From the NCBI GenBank assembly GCA_963763095.1, contig CAVXNR010000025.1, positions 1-64,000 on the forward strand: a DNA stretch of 64,000 nucleotides, in the 5' to 3' direction. The notes beneath the pieces are model-generated. The model was not told the DNA's origin. It searched no databases and saw nothing but the letters and a program-made list of their open reading frames with translations. Shown here piece after piece: positions 1-9,103 of this stretch (the first letter of the stretch is position 1; every line of letters starts with the position of its first letter). Made by a program: the position numbers and the translations under genes. The stretch is from CAVUCH01 sp963763095. GTDB taxonomy: Bacteria; Acidobacteriota; Vicinamibacteria; Vicinamibacterales; JAENWD01.

Positions 1-407
1 CGATGAAACAGACAGGCCCCTGGCGGCGATTGAGGTACAGACACACAGGCATCGAGCCCGCTCGCGATGAAGGCGAGGTGCGAATCGCCGTTTGCCGGTT
101 CGATCGGGCGCTGCTCGGGCGTCAACTCGACACGCTGATCGAGATCGTCGTGCCTGTACCCGGCGCCTTCCGGAAAGAGCGTCCGGAACAAATCCACGTA
201 CGGCCGCACGCCCTGTGGATTGTGAGCCGCCAATCGGGTCGCGAGGCTCTGGGGCAGGTAGCCGGCGGTCGTGTGGAACGAGTAGTAGAGGCAGTGGGCG
301 AACCGGTCGAGAACGTTGCCGTGCTCCACGGCGGCGCGTGCCCGGACATCGGTGACATCGATCCGCGCGTGCGGGACAACTTCGAGCGTCAGCTCAAGCG
401 GCGGCAT
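1..407 (-). CDS. YjbQ/UPF0047-like protein (3' end outside window)
   Basis: The frame opens at an ATG (405-407 on the complement) and runs off the left edge, leaving about 135 visible residues. It shows the family blocks in order: HTTAG at residues 45-49, then YRHDD, then NGDSHL, then a CVSVP strand. These are the conserved pieces of the YjbQ/UPF0047 fold, whose members are described as secondary thiamine-phosphate synthase-like, though their cellular role is poorly settled. An in-frame TAG five codons upstream limits the start. There is no good Shine-Dalgarno sequence. The C-terminus is cut by the window edge, so domain completeness cannot be judged. Confidence 0.72.
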   Translation of the reverse strand, partial: MPPLELTLEVVPHARIDVTDVRARAAVEHGNVLDRFAHCLYYSFHTTAGYLPQSLATRLAAHNPQGVRPYVDLFRTLFPEGAGYRHDDLDQRVELTPEQRPIEPANGDSHLAFIASGLDACVSVPQSPPGACLFH

Positions 408-867
408 CTTTGGGGGGTTCTACGCCGTATCGGTCACGGTCCGAGTCGCCTGTAACAGTAACACCACACGGGGGCTATGCAAAACGCGAGGCCCGTGTCG
501 GTGCCGGGATCTGCCCGGGGCGCTTCGGCGGGGGGCGCAGGCTCCAGGCTCCGGGCTCCGGGCTCCGGGCTCCACTCCGGGCCCGGGCGCGTCATGGCCC
601 GGGCGCCCGCACTTGTCGTGACCAGACGCGCCCGGGAGTCCGGAGCCTGGAGCCCGGATGTTGAAGAGGAAGACTCGACGCGATAAGGGGGACATCACGG
701 CACGTCCTCCCGGCGGCATCGCGAGTTCACAGTTCGCGATTCCGACGCACAATCATTGGCCACAAGCCGCTGCCGGCACTTACAGAAGTCTTACAATGCG
801 CGCGCTCCGAAGTTGCTACGTTTGTACGTCTGTTGCAACGCATATTTTTCTCGTTGAGGAGTTCTCG
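408..867. other. Intergenic region with a heptamer array
   Basis: No convincing gene lies here. ORFs in several frames arise because a 7-bp repeat keeps all frames open. The stretch holds the GGCTCCR array (540-658, listed separately) and, nearer the desaturase, an AT-richer segment likely to carry its promoter. An imperfect dyad GTTGC...GCAAC with inner ACGT elements (812-839) lies 28 bp before the desaturase start and could be an operator, but this is weak. Confidence 0.5.
540..658. repeat. Heptamer array, unit GGCTCCR, inverted arms
   Basis: Five consecutive 7-bp units (GGCTCCA/GGCTCCG) occupy 540-574. A GC-rich palindromic middle follows (CCCGGGCGC versus GCGCCCGGG-like blocks), and then a shorter inverted arm with GGAGCCTGGAGCC at about 643-656. 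The arms could fold into a long imperfect hairpin. This is one member of a window-wide class with a constant 7-bp period. Confidence 0.75.
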
Positions 868-1729
868 TTGAGCATCGCGACCCCCCTGACCGCTCCGCCG
901 CAGCGCTACAGCGTCGTCAACTGGATCACCTGCATCGTCATGGTGCTGTTCCACGTCGGCGCGGTTGCCGCGCTGTTTCATTTCTCGTGGACGCTGCTCG
1001 TCGTCTCCGCGGCGCTCTACTGGGTCGCGGTCGGGTTCGGCATCAGCCTGGGCTACCACCGGCTGCACACGCACCGGTCCTACCAGGTGCCCAAGTGGCT
1101 CGACTACTTCTTCGCCGTGTGCGGCACGCTCACCCTCGAGGGCGGGCCGATTTTCTGGGTCGCGACGCACCGCATCCACCACCAGCATTCCGATACCGAC
1201 AGCGACCCGCACACGCCGAAACACGGCGGGTTCTGGGCGCACATGGGCTGGATCCTGTTCGGCGAAGGCCACCACAACAAGACCGACGTGCTCGCGAAGT
1301 ACACGCCCGACCTCGCGGCCGACCGCTTCTATCGCGTGCTCAACACGTATCACTGGGTGCCGCTGACGGTGCTTGGGCCTCATCGCGGCCGCCATCGGTG
1401 GATGGCCCGCCGTCTACTGGGTCGTGTTCCTTCGCGTTGTCGTGGGCCTGCACGCGACGTGGCTCGTCAACTCCGCGACGCACATGTGGGGCTCGCGGCG
1501 GTTCGACATCAAGGACGACTCGAAGAACAGCTGGTGGGTGGCGCTCATCACGTTCGGCGAGGGGTGGCACAACAACCACCACGCGCACCCGACCTCCGCG
1601 CGCCACGGCCTGGCCTGGTACGAGCTCGACGTCTCGTGGATCACGATCCGGATGATGCGCGCCATCGGGCTCGCCAAGCGGGTCCGGGTCGCGACGGCGG
1701 ATGGGTACGTGCGGAAGGAAGCGGCGTAG
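868..1729 (+). CDS. Acyl-CoA/fatty acid desaturase (delta-9 type), one frame break
   Basis: This is a membrane di-iron desaturase that would introduce a double bond into acyl chains and so set membrane fluidity. The three histidine clusters are present in order: HRLHTH, HRIHHQH and HNNHHAH, between hydrophobic segments near residues 15-55 and 170-195. The start is a TTG at 868 preceded by GAGGAG six bases upstream; longer in-frame starts run into the repeat array and are rejected. The frame shifts once near 1370-1376, after VPLTVLG, and continues as LIAAAIGGWP. Total length of about 287 residues is normal for the family, so the break is probably a sequencing error. Confidence 0.88.
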
Positions 1730-1743
1730 GACGACGCGCACTC

Positions 1744-1850
1744 AAGGCTGCAGACGCCAGGCTGCAGCCTGCGGGCTGGATCGGGCCAGTGGCCTGAGCC
1801 TTGGCGAGCCAGACCGTGCCCGCAGCCTGGAGTCTGGAGCCTGTAGCCTG
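1744..1850. repeat. Heptamer array, unit SAGCCTG, inverted arms
   Basis: Arm one (1744-1780) carries AGGCTGCAG/AGGCTGCAGCC-type units just after the desaturase stop. Arm two has clean 7-bp units CAGCCTG, GAGTCTG, GAGCCTG, TAGCCTG at 1823-1850 and is the inverted counterpart. It ends 4 bp before the likely -10 of the histidine kinase gene. Confidence 0.7.
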
Positions 1851-1866
1851 CACTATCCTTCTCTTC

Positions 1867-2771
1867 GTGCCTACGTCGGGCCGCAAGAAAATCGCTGCCT
1901 TCATCGTCCTCGGCAGCTGTCTCGTCGCCCTCGCGGTTGCGCTCAATATCGGGTGGGTCCTCCTCAACTGGCGCGAGGGGCTGCTGCTCGTCCTCGGCAT
2001 CATCTTCTTCCTGGTCATCATCAGCGGGCTGGTGCTCAACACCATCTTTCTCGTGCGCGAGGTCCGGCGCAACGAGCAGCACGACACGTTCATCAACGCG
2101 GTCACCCACGAGCTCAAGACGCCGCTGGCGTCTATCCGCCTGTACCTCGAAACGCTGCAGCGGCGCGACCTCGATCCCGAGAAGCGGCAGGAGTTCTACC
2201 GTGTCATGCACGAGGACAGCGATCGCCTGCTCCGGCTCGTCGAGCAGGTGCTGCACTCGGCCCGCACGCCGCGCCAGGGGCTGGTCCACCGGATGCCCGT
2301 CGACATGCGGCAGCTCCTCAGCGAGAGCCTGGACGTCGCACGGTCGCGGCACCACCTGACGGACGACGCGATCGAGTACCGGGACACGCTGCCGGAGGGC
2401 GCGCCCGCCACCGTGCTCGGCGACCCCGAGGAGCTGAAGGTCGCGGTGTCCAACCTGATCGACAACGCCATCAAGTACTCCGGCCCGAGGTCCACGTCGC
2501 GCTGGAGCTGGCGTCGGCAGATTCGAAGCGACTGGCCATCCGCGTGCGCGACACCGGCATCGGCATTTCGGCCCCCGAGTTGAAGCGCATCTTCCGCCGC
2601 TTCTACCGCATCCCGGGAATCGCGGCGACCCGCGTCAAAGGGACCGGGCTCGGCCTGTACATCGTCCGCTCCGTCGCACGCAAGCACGGTGGACGCGTGG
2701 TGGCCGAGAGCGGCGGCCCGGGCCACGGCAGCACGTTCACGCTCTCGCTTCCGATCGCGCCTGACGTATGA
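1867..2771 (+). CDS. Sensor histidine kinase, one frame break
   Basis: This is the membrane sensor of a two-component system paired with the next gene. Two adjacent hydrophobic segments near the N-terminus are followed by a dimerisation/phosphoacceptor helix with HELKTPLASIR (the His is phosphorylated) and a HATPase domain with DNAIKYSG (N box), DTGIGI (G1) and GTGLGL (G2). No extended periplasmic sensor domain is visible, so the input may be membrane-borne. The GTG at 1867 is chosen because a TATCCT -10 box ends 7 bp before it and the upstream frame is repeat sequence. The frame shifts near 2483-2489, between the N box and G1. The stop overlaps the regulator start by 4 bp. Confidence 0.87.
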
Positions 2772-3493
2772 GCCGGATCCTGATCGTCGAAGACGAACGG
2801 CACCTGGCCGAGGGGCTGCGGTTCAACCTCGAGGCCGAGAGCCATCTCGCCGAGGTGGTGGAGTCAGGCGAGGCCGCGCTCGCCCGGCTGACGGAGGAGC
2901 CGGCAATCGAGGCGGTCGTGCTCGACGTCATGCTGCCGGGAATCGATGGCTTCGCGGTGGCGACCGAGCTGCGGAAGCGCGGCCAGTTCGTCCCGGTGCT
3001 GATGCTCACCGCGCGAGGCGCGCCGCAGGACGTGCTGCGGGGGTTTGCCGCGGGCGCGGACGACTACCTGCCGAAGCCGTTCGATCTCGACATCCTCATC
3101 GCGCGGGTCCACGGATTGCTGCGCCGCGCCGAGTGGGTGCGAAGCGCATCGCCCCTGCCGCTCGCGGAGGGCGACCCTGCCCTGCCCGACGTCTACACGT
3201 TCGCCAACCGCACGATCGACTTCGAGCGTCTCGAGGTGCACCACGGCGACGCGCGCCTGCAGCTCACGGTGATGGAGGCGAAGCTGCTCAAGTACCTGAT
3301 CCAGCACGAGGACCGCATCGTCTCCCGCAAGTCGATCCTCGAAGACGTCTGGGCGGTGCACGAAGACACCGACACCCGCGCGATTGACAACTTCATCGTG
3401 CGGCTGCGGCGCTATCTGGAGGATGACCCGACGTCGCCGCGGCACGTGCTCACCGTGCGCGGCATCGGCTATCGGTTCGTCAAAGGGACGTAG
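2768..3493 (+). CDS. OmpR/PhoB-family response regulator
   Basis: The receiver domain (about 1-120) has the acidic pair E8-D9, phosphoacceptor D53 in LDVMLPG and the conserved Lys in YLPKPFD. The C-terminal winged helix ends in the wing motif TVRGIGYRF. At 241 residues this is normal length and the frame is clean. The ATG overlaps the kinase stop (ATGA), implying translational coupling and a shared operon. The targets are unknown; location next to the desaturase makes a membrane-stress or lipid role possible, but that is only context. Confidence 0.93.
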   Translation: MSRILIVEDERHLAEGLRFNLEAESHLAEVVESGEAALARLTEEPAIEAVVLDVMLPGIDGFAVATELRKRGQFVPVLMLTARGAPQDVLRGFAAGADDYLPKPFDLDILIARVHGLLRRAEWVRSASPLPLAEGDPALPDVYTFANRTIDFERLEVHHGDARLQLTVMEAKLLKYLIQHEDRIVSRKSILEDVWAVHEDTDTRAIDNFIVRLRRYLEDDPTSPRHVLTVRGIGYRFVKGT

Positions 3494-3518
3494 GTGGCGG
3501 GTGCGTTTCGGGACTGGC

Positions 3519-3548
3519 TTGAGTCTCGGAATCATATATCATATTGAA
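3519..3548 (+). promoter_or_regulatory. AT-rich candidate promoter/operator of the GntR gene
   Basis: TTGAGT (3519-3524) is followed by a strikingly AT-rich stretch containing a tandem ATCATAT ATCATAT (3531-3544), unusual in this GC-rich DNA. The -10 assignment is ambiguous (CATATT or TATTGA). FCD-type GntR proteins commonly autoregulate through AT-rich sites, so an operator is plausible. Confidence 0.35.
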
Positions 3549-3597
3549 TCGCGCCATATCCTCGCCCATGTCTTCCTCGCGCATAAAGGGTCCCGCC

Positions 3598-4293
3598 ATG
3601 TCGTCGCTCGATGCGCCGCGAGGCGCGCCGCACCGGACCAAGCAGGCGTTCGTCTATCGCACACTGCACGACGCGATCTCGACCTGCGAGATCAAGCCCG
3701 GCGAGCGGCTGATCATCGACGACCTCGCCCGGCGGCTGCAGGTGAGCGCCATCCCGGTGCGGGAGGCCTTGCAGGTGCTGCAATCGGAAGGACTGGTCAT
3801 CACGGTGCCGCACGTCGGCGCCACGGTCGCTCCGGTGTCCCGCGACTCGATTGTCGACGTCTTCACCGTGCTCGAGGGGCTCGAGAGCGTGGCCTGCCGG
3901 GCCGCCGCGGAGCGGGCAATCCCCGAGGACGTGGAAGGGCTGGGCAGCCTCGTCGAGCGGATGGATCGGGTCGTGGGGGCCGGCAATTACGAGGGGTGGC
4001 CGGAGCTGAATGCGGAGTTCCATCTGCGCATCAGCGCCATGACGGGCCTCCCCATGCTGCAGGAGATGACCGCGCGCGTGCTCGACCGGTGGAACCGCGT
4101 GCGCCGGTTCTTCTTCACCGACGTGCTGCTGCTCCGCGTGGTGAAGGCGCAGGAGGAGCACCGCCTCATGATTGACGCCTTCCGTAACCGCGATGTCGAG
4201 CGGCTCGTCGCGCTCGTCCGGAGGCACAACCAGAGCGCGCTCATCGCCTACATGAGCCACCTCGAGTCGCTCACGCCTGCCGCGAGCGTCTGA
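3598..4293 (+). CDS. GntR-family transcriptional regulator (FCD/FadR subfamily)
   Basis: An N-terminal winged helix-turn-helix (LARRLQVSAIPVREALQVL) is followed by an all-helical FCD ligand-binding domain with the typical Asp/His-rich effector pocket (EFHLRISAMTG, EEHRLMIDA). The ATG at 3598 is preferred because AAAGGG lies seven bases upstream; ATG 3568 and TTG 3544 are alternatives. FCD regulators often sense hexuronates, lactate or other small acids. A uronate isomerase gene lies 1.5 kb downstream, so control of uronate catabolism is a reasonable guess, not shown by the sequence. Confidence 0.88.
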   Translation: MSSLDAPRGAPHRTKQAFVYRTLHDAISTCEIKPGERLIIDDLARRLQVSAIPVREALQVLQSEGLVITVPHVGATVAPVSRDSIVDVFTVLEGLESVACRAAAERAIPEDVEGLGSLVERMDRVVGAGNYEGWPELNAEFHLRISAMTGLPMLQEMTARVLDRWNRVRRFFFTDVLLLRVVKAQEEHRLMIDAFRNRDVERLVALVRRHNQSALIAYMSHLESLTPAASV

Positions 4294-4352
4294 ACGCGCG
4301 CCCGTTCGCGAGGTGTGCGGGTGTGAGGCGCACGCACGCACGTCGCACCCAC

Positions 4353-5624
4353 TCACCGTCCTCTCCCGAATACCCGCTTGACGGCCTCGAGGTAGCTGTA
4401 GCCCCAGATCGTGTCGGGCAGGAGCACATGATCTTCGGTCCACTCGTTCCATGCGGAGAGCATCACGATGGGCGGGTGGGATGGGGTGACACGTGGGGCC
4501 GCGAAATACTGGGCGCCGCGGAGCAGGCGTTCGAACTGGTCCGGTGATCGGTCGACTGCCACGTGCGCGCCGGTGCCGAAGCGCGGGCTGTCGTCCCAGC
4601 CCACCGGACAGTCCGGAAAGAACGGCACGTTCACCTTCGCAGCGGTCGCCTTCCAGCCGGCAATCGTCATCAGCGCGCCCTCACCCCACGGCGAGCGTCC
4701 GGGCGGGCGCGAGTAGGTGAAGCCGAAGGTGTGGTACTGGGTGGCGCTGTCGATCCCCAGCTCCTTGAGCCGCGGTTCGTGTCCACCGTAGACGTGGTTC
4801 GCCTGGAAGTGCAGCTCTCCGAGGCCCGCGGCCCGCACGCGGGCCCGCATCGCGTCGGACGCGCGCTTCCACCCGTCGGCGCCGAGCTGCTCGATGATCA
4901 GCGACAAGTCAAAAATCCCGAACACCAGCCCGTTGCCGATCCGCCAGTAGTTCGGCTCGCGGAAGTAGTGCCCGATGCAGTAGTCGATCACCCGGAGGCA
5001 GTCGGCCTCGCTGTGGCGCTGCGGGAGCATCGTGGCAGCCGCATCCGGCGAGGTCGCGGGATAGACGTTCTTCCAGTGATGGTTCGCCCACATCAGCGCG
5101 AACTTCAGCTGCGAACGGTTCGCCGCCTTGAGGAAGCCGTTCTCCAGCTGCTCGTGGTAGAACATCGTCCCGTCGTGCCAGTACCAGTCGATCAGCCAAC
5201 CGTCGATGCCATGCTGATGGGCCGCGTCAATCTCGCGCTCCGCCCACTGCGGGTCGGCCTCGTTGAAGTAGCCCCACAGCGGATGCTTGGGAAAGAGATG
5301 GCCAGCGAACAGCGGCCGCGAGGACTTGAGGGTCTCGTATTCCGTCCATCCCTTTCCGAACCGCTCCTCCATGAACGGGCTCGGATGCCAGCTCGGGAAG
5401 TTGTACGCGACCACCTCGAAGGGGACGCCGCTCACGTCCACTGGCGCAATCGCGGCCCGCAGCTTCTCCTCCGAGAAGTAGGCATCGAGATCGCCGGGGC
5501 AGACCGCAACGTCGGCGCTGCACGACTCCGCTGTCCCGGCCGGAGCTGCGGGTGTCTGCGTGGTCAAACTGGCGGCAGCAAACGGCGCGGACACGGCTGA
5601 GTGGAGGAAGGTGCGGCGGTTCAT
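4353..5624 (-). CDS. Secreted WbsX/GH99-like glycoside-active protein
   Basis: The precursor has 423 residues and starts with a Tat-like signal (MNRRTFLHS then a short hydrophobic run). The mature part matches the glycosyltransferase-WbsX family, which has a GH99-like (beta/alpha)8 fold: AYNFPSWHPSPF near the start, GIDGWLIDWYWHDG in the middle and SAWNEWTEDHVLLPD near the end, the usual WNEW signature. It probably acts on mannose-type or O-antigen glycans in the envelope; the substrate is not deducible. The ATG at 5624 is chosen because the longer frame runs back into the ATGCACA repeat. It converges with the GntR gene and is divergent from uronate isomerase. Confidence 0.82.
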   Translation of the reverse strand: MNRRTFLHSAVSAPFAAASLTTQTPAAPAGTAESCSADVAVCPGDLDAYFSEEKLRAAIAPVDVSGVPFEVVAYNFPSWHPSPFMEERFGKGWTEYETLKSSRPLFAGHLFPKHPLWGYFNEADPQWAEREIDAAHQHGIDGWLIDWYWHDGTMFYHEQLENGFLKAANRSQLKFALMWANHHWKNVYPATSPDAAATMLPQRHSEADCLRVIDYCIGHYFREPNYWRIGNGLVFGIFDLSLIIEQLGADGWKRASDAMRARVRAAGLGELHFQANHVYGGHEPRLKELGIDSATQYHTFGFTYSRPPGRSPWGEGALMTIAGWKATAAKVNVPFFPDCPVGWDDSPRFGTGAHVAVDRSPDQFERLLRGAQYFAAPRVTPSHPPIVMLSAWNEWTEDHVLLPDTIWGYSYLEAVKRVFGRGR

Positions 5625-5636
5625 GGATAGAGCGTA

Positions 5637-5818
5637 ATGCACAATGCAGAATGCACGATGCACAATGCAGCACGATGCAGATGGCTCATCCCGAACTCCA
5701 ATGTGCCGCCTGGTGTAACGTGCCGTTCATGCAACGTCGTCGCGTGTTGCAACGGTCTCGCATCGTGCCGTCTTAGCAGCGCGCAGTGTGTGCATCGTGC
5801 ATTCTGCATCGTGCATTT
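5637..5818. repeat. Heptamer array, unit ATGCACA, inverted arms between divergent genes
   Basis: Five 7-bp units (ATGCACA, ATGCAGA, ATGCACG, ATGCACA, ATGCAGC) at 5637-5671 are mirrored by four inverted units (TGCATCG, TGCATTC, TGCATCG, TGCATTT) at 5791-5818. The 120 bp between them contain GTTGCAACG and other short dyads. The array lies between divergently transcribed genes, so it cannot be only a terminator. A nearly identical pair of arms recurs at 45706-45793. Confidence 0.85.
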
Positions 5819-5830
5819 GGTGAGTCCCCC

Positions 5831-7234
<1,404 letters not shown>

Positions 7235-7367
7235 TCAAGCCTGCGGCGCCTTCGTGTCATCTCTGTCTTTCGGTGGCGCCGGAACCGGATACTGCCCTGC
7301 TGGTGGTGCCAGCCGACGTACCGACGCGAGTGACGCCGTGCATGATTTTCGCTAGGCGCGTCGCGCG

Positions 7368-7598
7368 TTACGACACGGCGCGCAACTGAGCGTCGAGGTC
7401 AGCAATGGCGCGCTCGAGTGCCGTTCGCTGGGCCGCGGTGCGCGCGAGCGCCAGCTGCCGGGCCGTCTGCGCACGGGCGAGCTCGAGTGTGCGGCGGCGA
7501 TCCGTGGCCGAAGATTCGCGCGGACCGCCGCCATCGCGGCGCCGCTCGGCCTCCTGCTGCTGATCCTCGATTGCCTTGCTCTCCCACCCTCGTGCCAT
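7368..7598 (-). CDS. Small conserved charged protein of unknown function
   Basis: A 76-residue protein begins MARGWESKAIEDQQQ and is then almost entirely charged, alpha-helical and probably coiled-coil (EAERRRD, LERAIADLDAQLR). The ATG at 7598 has GAGGAG a few bases upstream on the minus strand. I recall similar MARGWESK-starting small proteins in other bacteria but know of no function. It converges with uxaC across about 130 bp with no clear terminator. Confidence 0.6.
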   Translation of the reverse strand: MARGWESKAIEDQQQEAERRRDGGGPRESSATDRRRTLELARAQTARQLALARTAAQRTALERAIADLDAQLRAVS

Positions 7599-8157
7599 CG
7601 CGCTGCTCCTCACCCGCTACTGGCTCGGTTCCTGCACGGTCGGTACCTCACACCGGGGAGGACCCACGTGCGACACAGGGTGAACATTGTAGTGGCCATG
7701 CTCAGCATGGCCGCGGGCGCGTGGCAAGGCACCCCGGCGCAGACAGAACAGCTGCGGTCGCTGGCTGATCTGGCCCCGCGCACGGAAGCATCCCCGTCAC
7801 TCACCCACTACGGGTGCCAGCAGAAGGGACAGCCACCCGGCACCTCCCTGCTGTCGAACTCGGGCATCCACGCTCGGTCGCCGGCGAGCATGCGCCGGCA
7901 GGACCGCGTCTCGCGTGCCGCCAGCCGCGGTGGAACACCTGAACGTCGGTTCGTCGGCGGGCGTGTCCCGCATGCCAGCGGGCACTGCATCCCGGCGCTC
8001 GCGCATGCGCCTGACCACCGCCGGTTCAGTCACCGGCGGGTGCGAGTGAACGGTCAGCTGCCCCTTTCTCCCTCCGCCCACCTCCTGGCCGGCCCGAGGC
8101 CGGGCCCCACAATTGCAATCGGAAGCATCGCGGCGCTCACTCACCACTGGAGGACTC
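7599..8157. other. 559-bp intergenic region with one perfect palindrome
   Basis: Plus-strand ORFs exist but have no recognisable domain and odd composition, so no gene is called. The clearest structure is GGCCATGCT-C-AGCATGGCC (7694-7712), a 19-bp perfect palindrome that could be an operator or small hairpin. The 3' end carries the Shine-Dalgarno sequence (TGGAGGA) of the PRC-barrel gene. Confidence 0.5.
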
Positions 8158-9008
8158 ATGACCGACTACACATCTTCGCGCCTGCGCTACGTCGATGCCG
8201 ACAAGCTCGATACCCGTGTGCTGGACCTCGATGGCCTCGACGTCCGGAACACCCGCGAGGACCACATCGGCGACGTCGAAGGGCTGCTCATCGACACCGT
8301 GTCTGGCCGTCCGCGGTACCTGGTGATCGATTCGGGCGGCTGGTTCCGTTCCCGCAGGTTCCTGCTGCCGATTGCGCACGCGCGCCTCGACGAGAACCGC
8401 CGCACGCTGCGCGTGGACTTCGACAAGGAGACCATCAACCGGTTCCCCGAGATGCGCAGCGATCGCTACGAGGCGCTCACGGACGAGGAGCTCCAGCAGC
8501 TATGACGAGGGCGTGTGGCGCTCGAGCGGCGTCACGCGGCCCACAGCAGTCGACACGCGCAACACCACCGACTACAACACCTCGCCGACCTGGTGGAATT
8601 CCACCGCCTGGGCGAGCACGGTCCTTCCTGGCACCGCGGCGGCCGTCCGATGGTCGCCAGCGAAGAGGTGATGCGGCGATCGGAGGATCCCGTGCGCGCA
8701 CGGGCCGAGCACGAGCGGATGGTCGCGCACGAGACTGCGGACCGGCACCGGCGCCTCGCGAGGACGCGCGTGATCGCGCGCGGAGCGCGGAAATCGACCG
8801 CGACGAGCTCCGCGAGCGCGACGACACGCGGGCACCCGTCGCCGGTGAACGCGCCCAGCCCGGCGACATCCTGGGCATCGGGAGCGCCGGGGAGACGACC
8901 TCCCTCGGCGATACCGCGTCGGATGAAGACAAGCGCCGGGAGAGCGCGGAGAAAGGGATGCGCGGGGTCAGGATCGAGCCGGACACCGACAGGCCCCGGC
9001 GCAGCTGA
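8158..9008 (+). CDS. PRC-barrel domain stress-type protein, probably broken into several frames
   Basis: The first 115 residues form a PRC-barrel domain (IGDVEGLLIDTVSGRPRYLVID, WFRSRRFLLPI), a small beta-barrel found in RimM and in soluble stress or photosynthetic-reaction-centre proteins. The ATG at 8158 has TGGAGGA upstream. An apparent stop at 8503 is probably false: a one-base shift gives a continuation with YDEGVWR and TSPTWWNSTAW, and two more shifts (about 8612 and 8780) join a charged C-terminal region ending near DIEPD-like sequence at 9008. The intact core 8158-8505 is certain; the extension is inferred from coding-like composition. Function unknown. Confidence 0.62.
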
Positions 9009-9021
9009 TTGGCCACGTCGG

Positions 9022-9051
9022 TAAGCCCGGGGCGCTTCCGCCCCGGGCTTA
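9022..9051. terminator. Perfect hairpin between convergent genes
   Basis: A 13-bp perfect stem TAAGCCCGGGGCG closes a CTTC tetraloop with CGCCCCGGGCTTA. It lies between the PRC-barrel gene (+) and the PBP gene (-). There is no long U tract, but stem strength and position suggest a bidirectional terminator or processing stop. Confidence 0.7.
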
Positions 9052-9078
9052 CACAGTCACACATGGCGACAGCGTCAC

Positions 9079-9100
9079 CCCGGGGCCGAAGCGCCCCGGG
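9079..9100. terminator. Second hairpin between convergent genes
   Basis: CCCGGGGC (9079-9086) pairs with GCCCCGGG (9093-9100) around a CGAAGC loop, 27 bp after the first hairpin. It probably works with it to separate the convergent transcription units. Confidence 0.6.
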
Positions 9101-9103
9101 CGA

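Noticed and set aside
8111..8135. Similarity between ATCGGAAGCATCGCGGCGCTCAC (8117 region) and ATTGGCAGTATCGCCGCCTTGAC upstream of hspR
   Set aside because: The 8.1-kb copy lacks the TTGA/TCAA dyad of the HAIR element, and matches of this length occur by chance in GC-rich DNA; not strong enough to call a shared operator.
7795..8160. Minus-strand ORF 7797-8159
   Set aside because: No start signal, no domain, and composition unlike neighbouring genes.
7668..9008. Long plus-strand ORF covering the intergenic gap and the PRC-barrel gene
   Set aside because: Only its last part looks protein-like, and that is better explained as the shifted C-terminus of the PRC-barrel protein; the first half has no domain and atypical composition.
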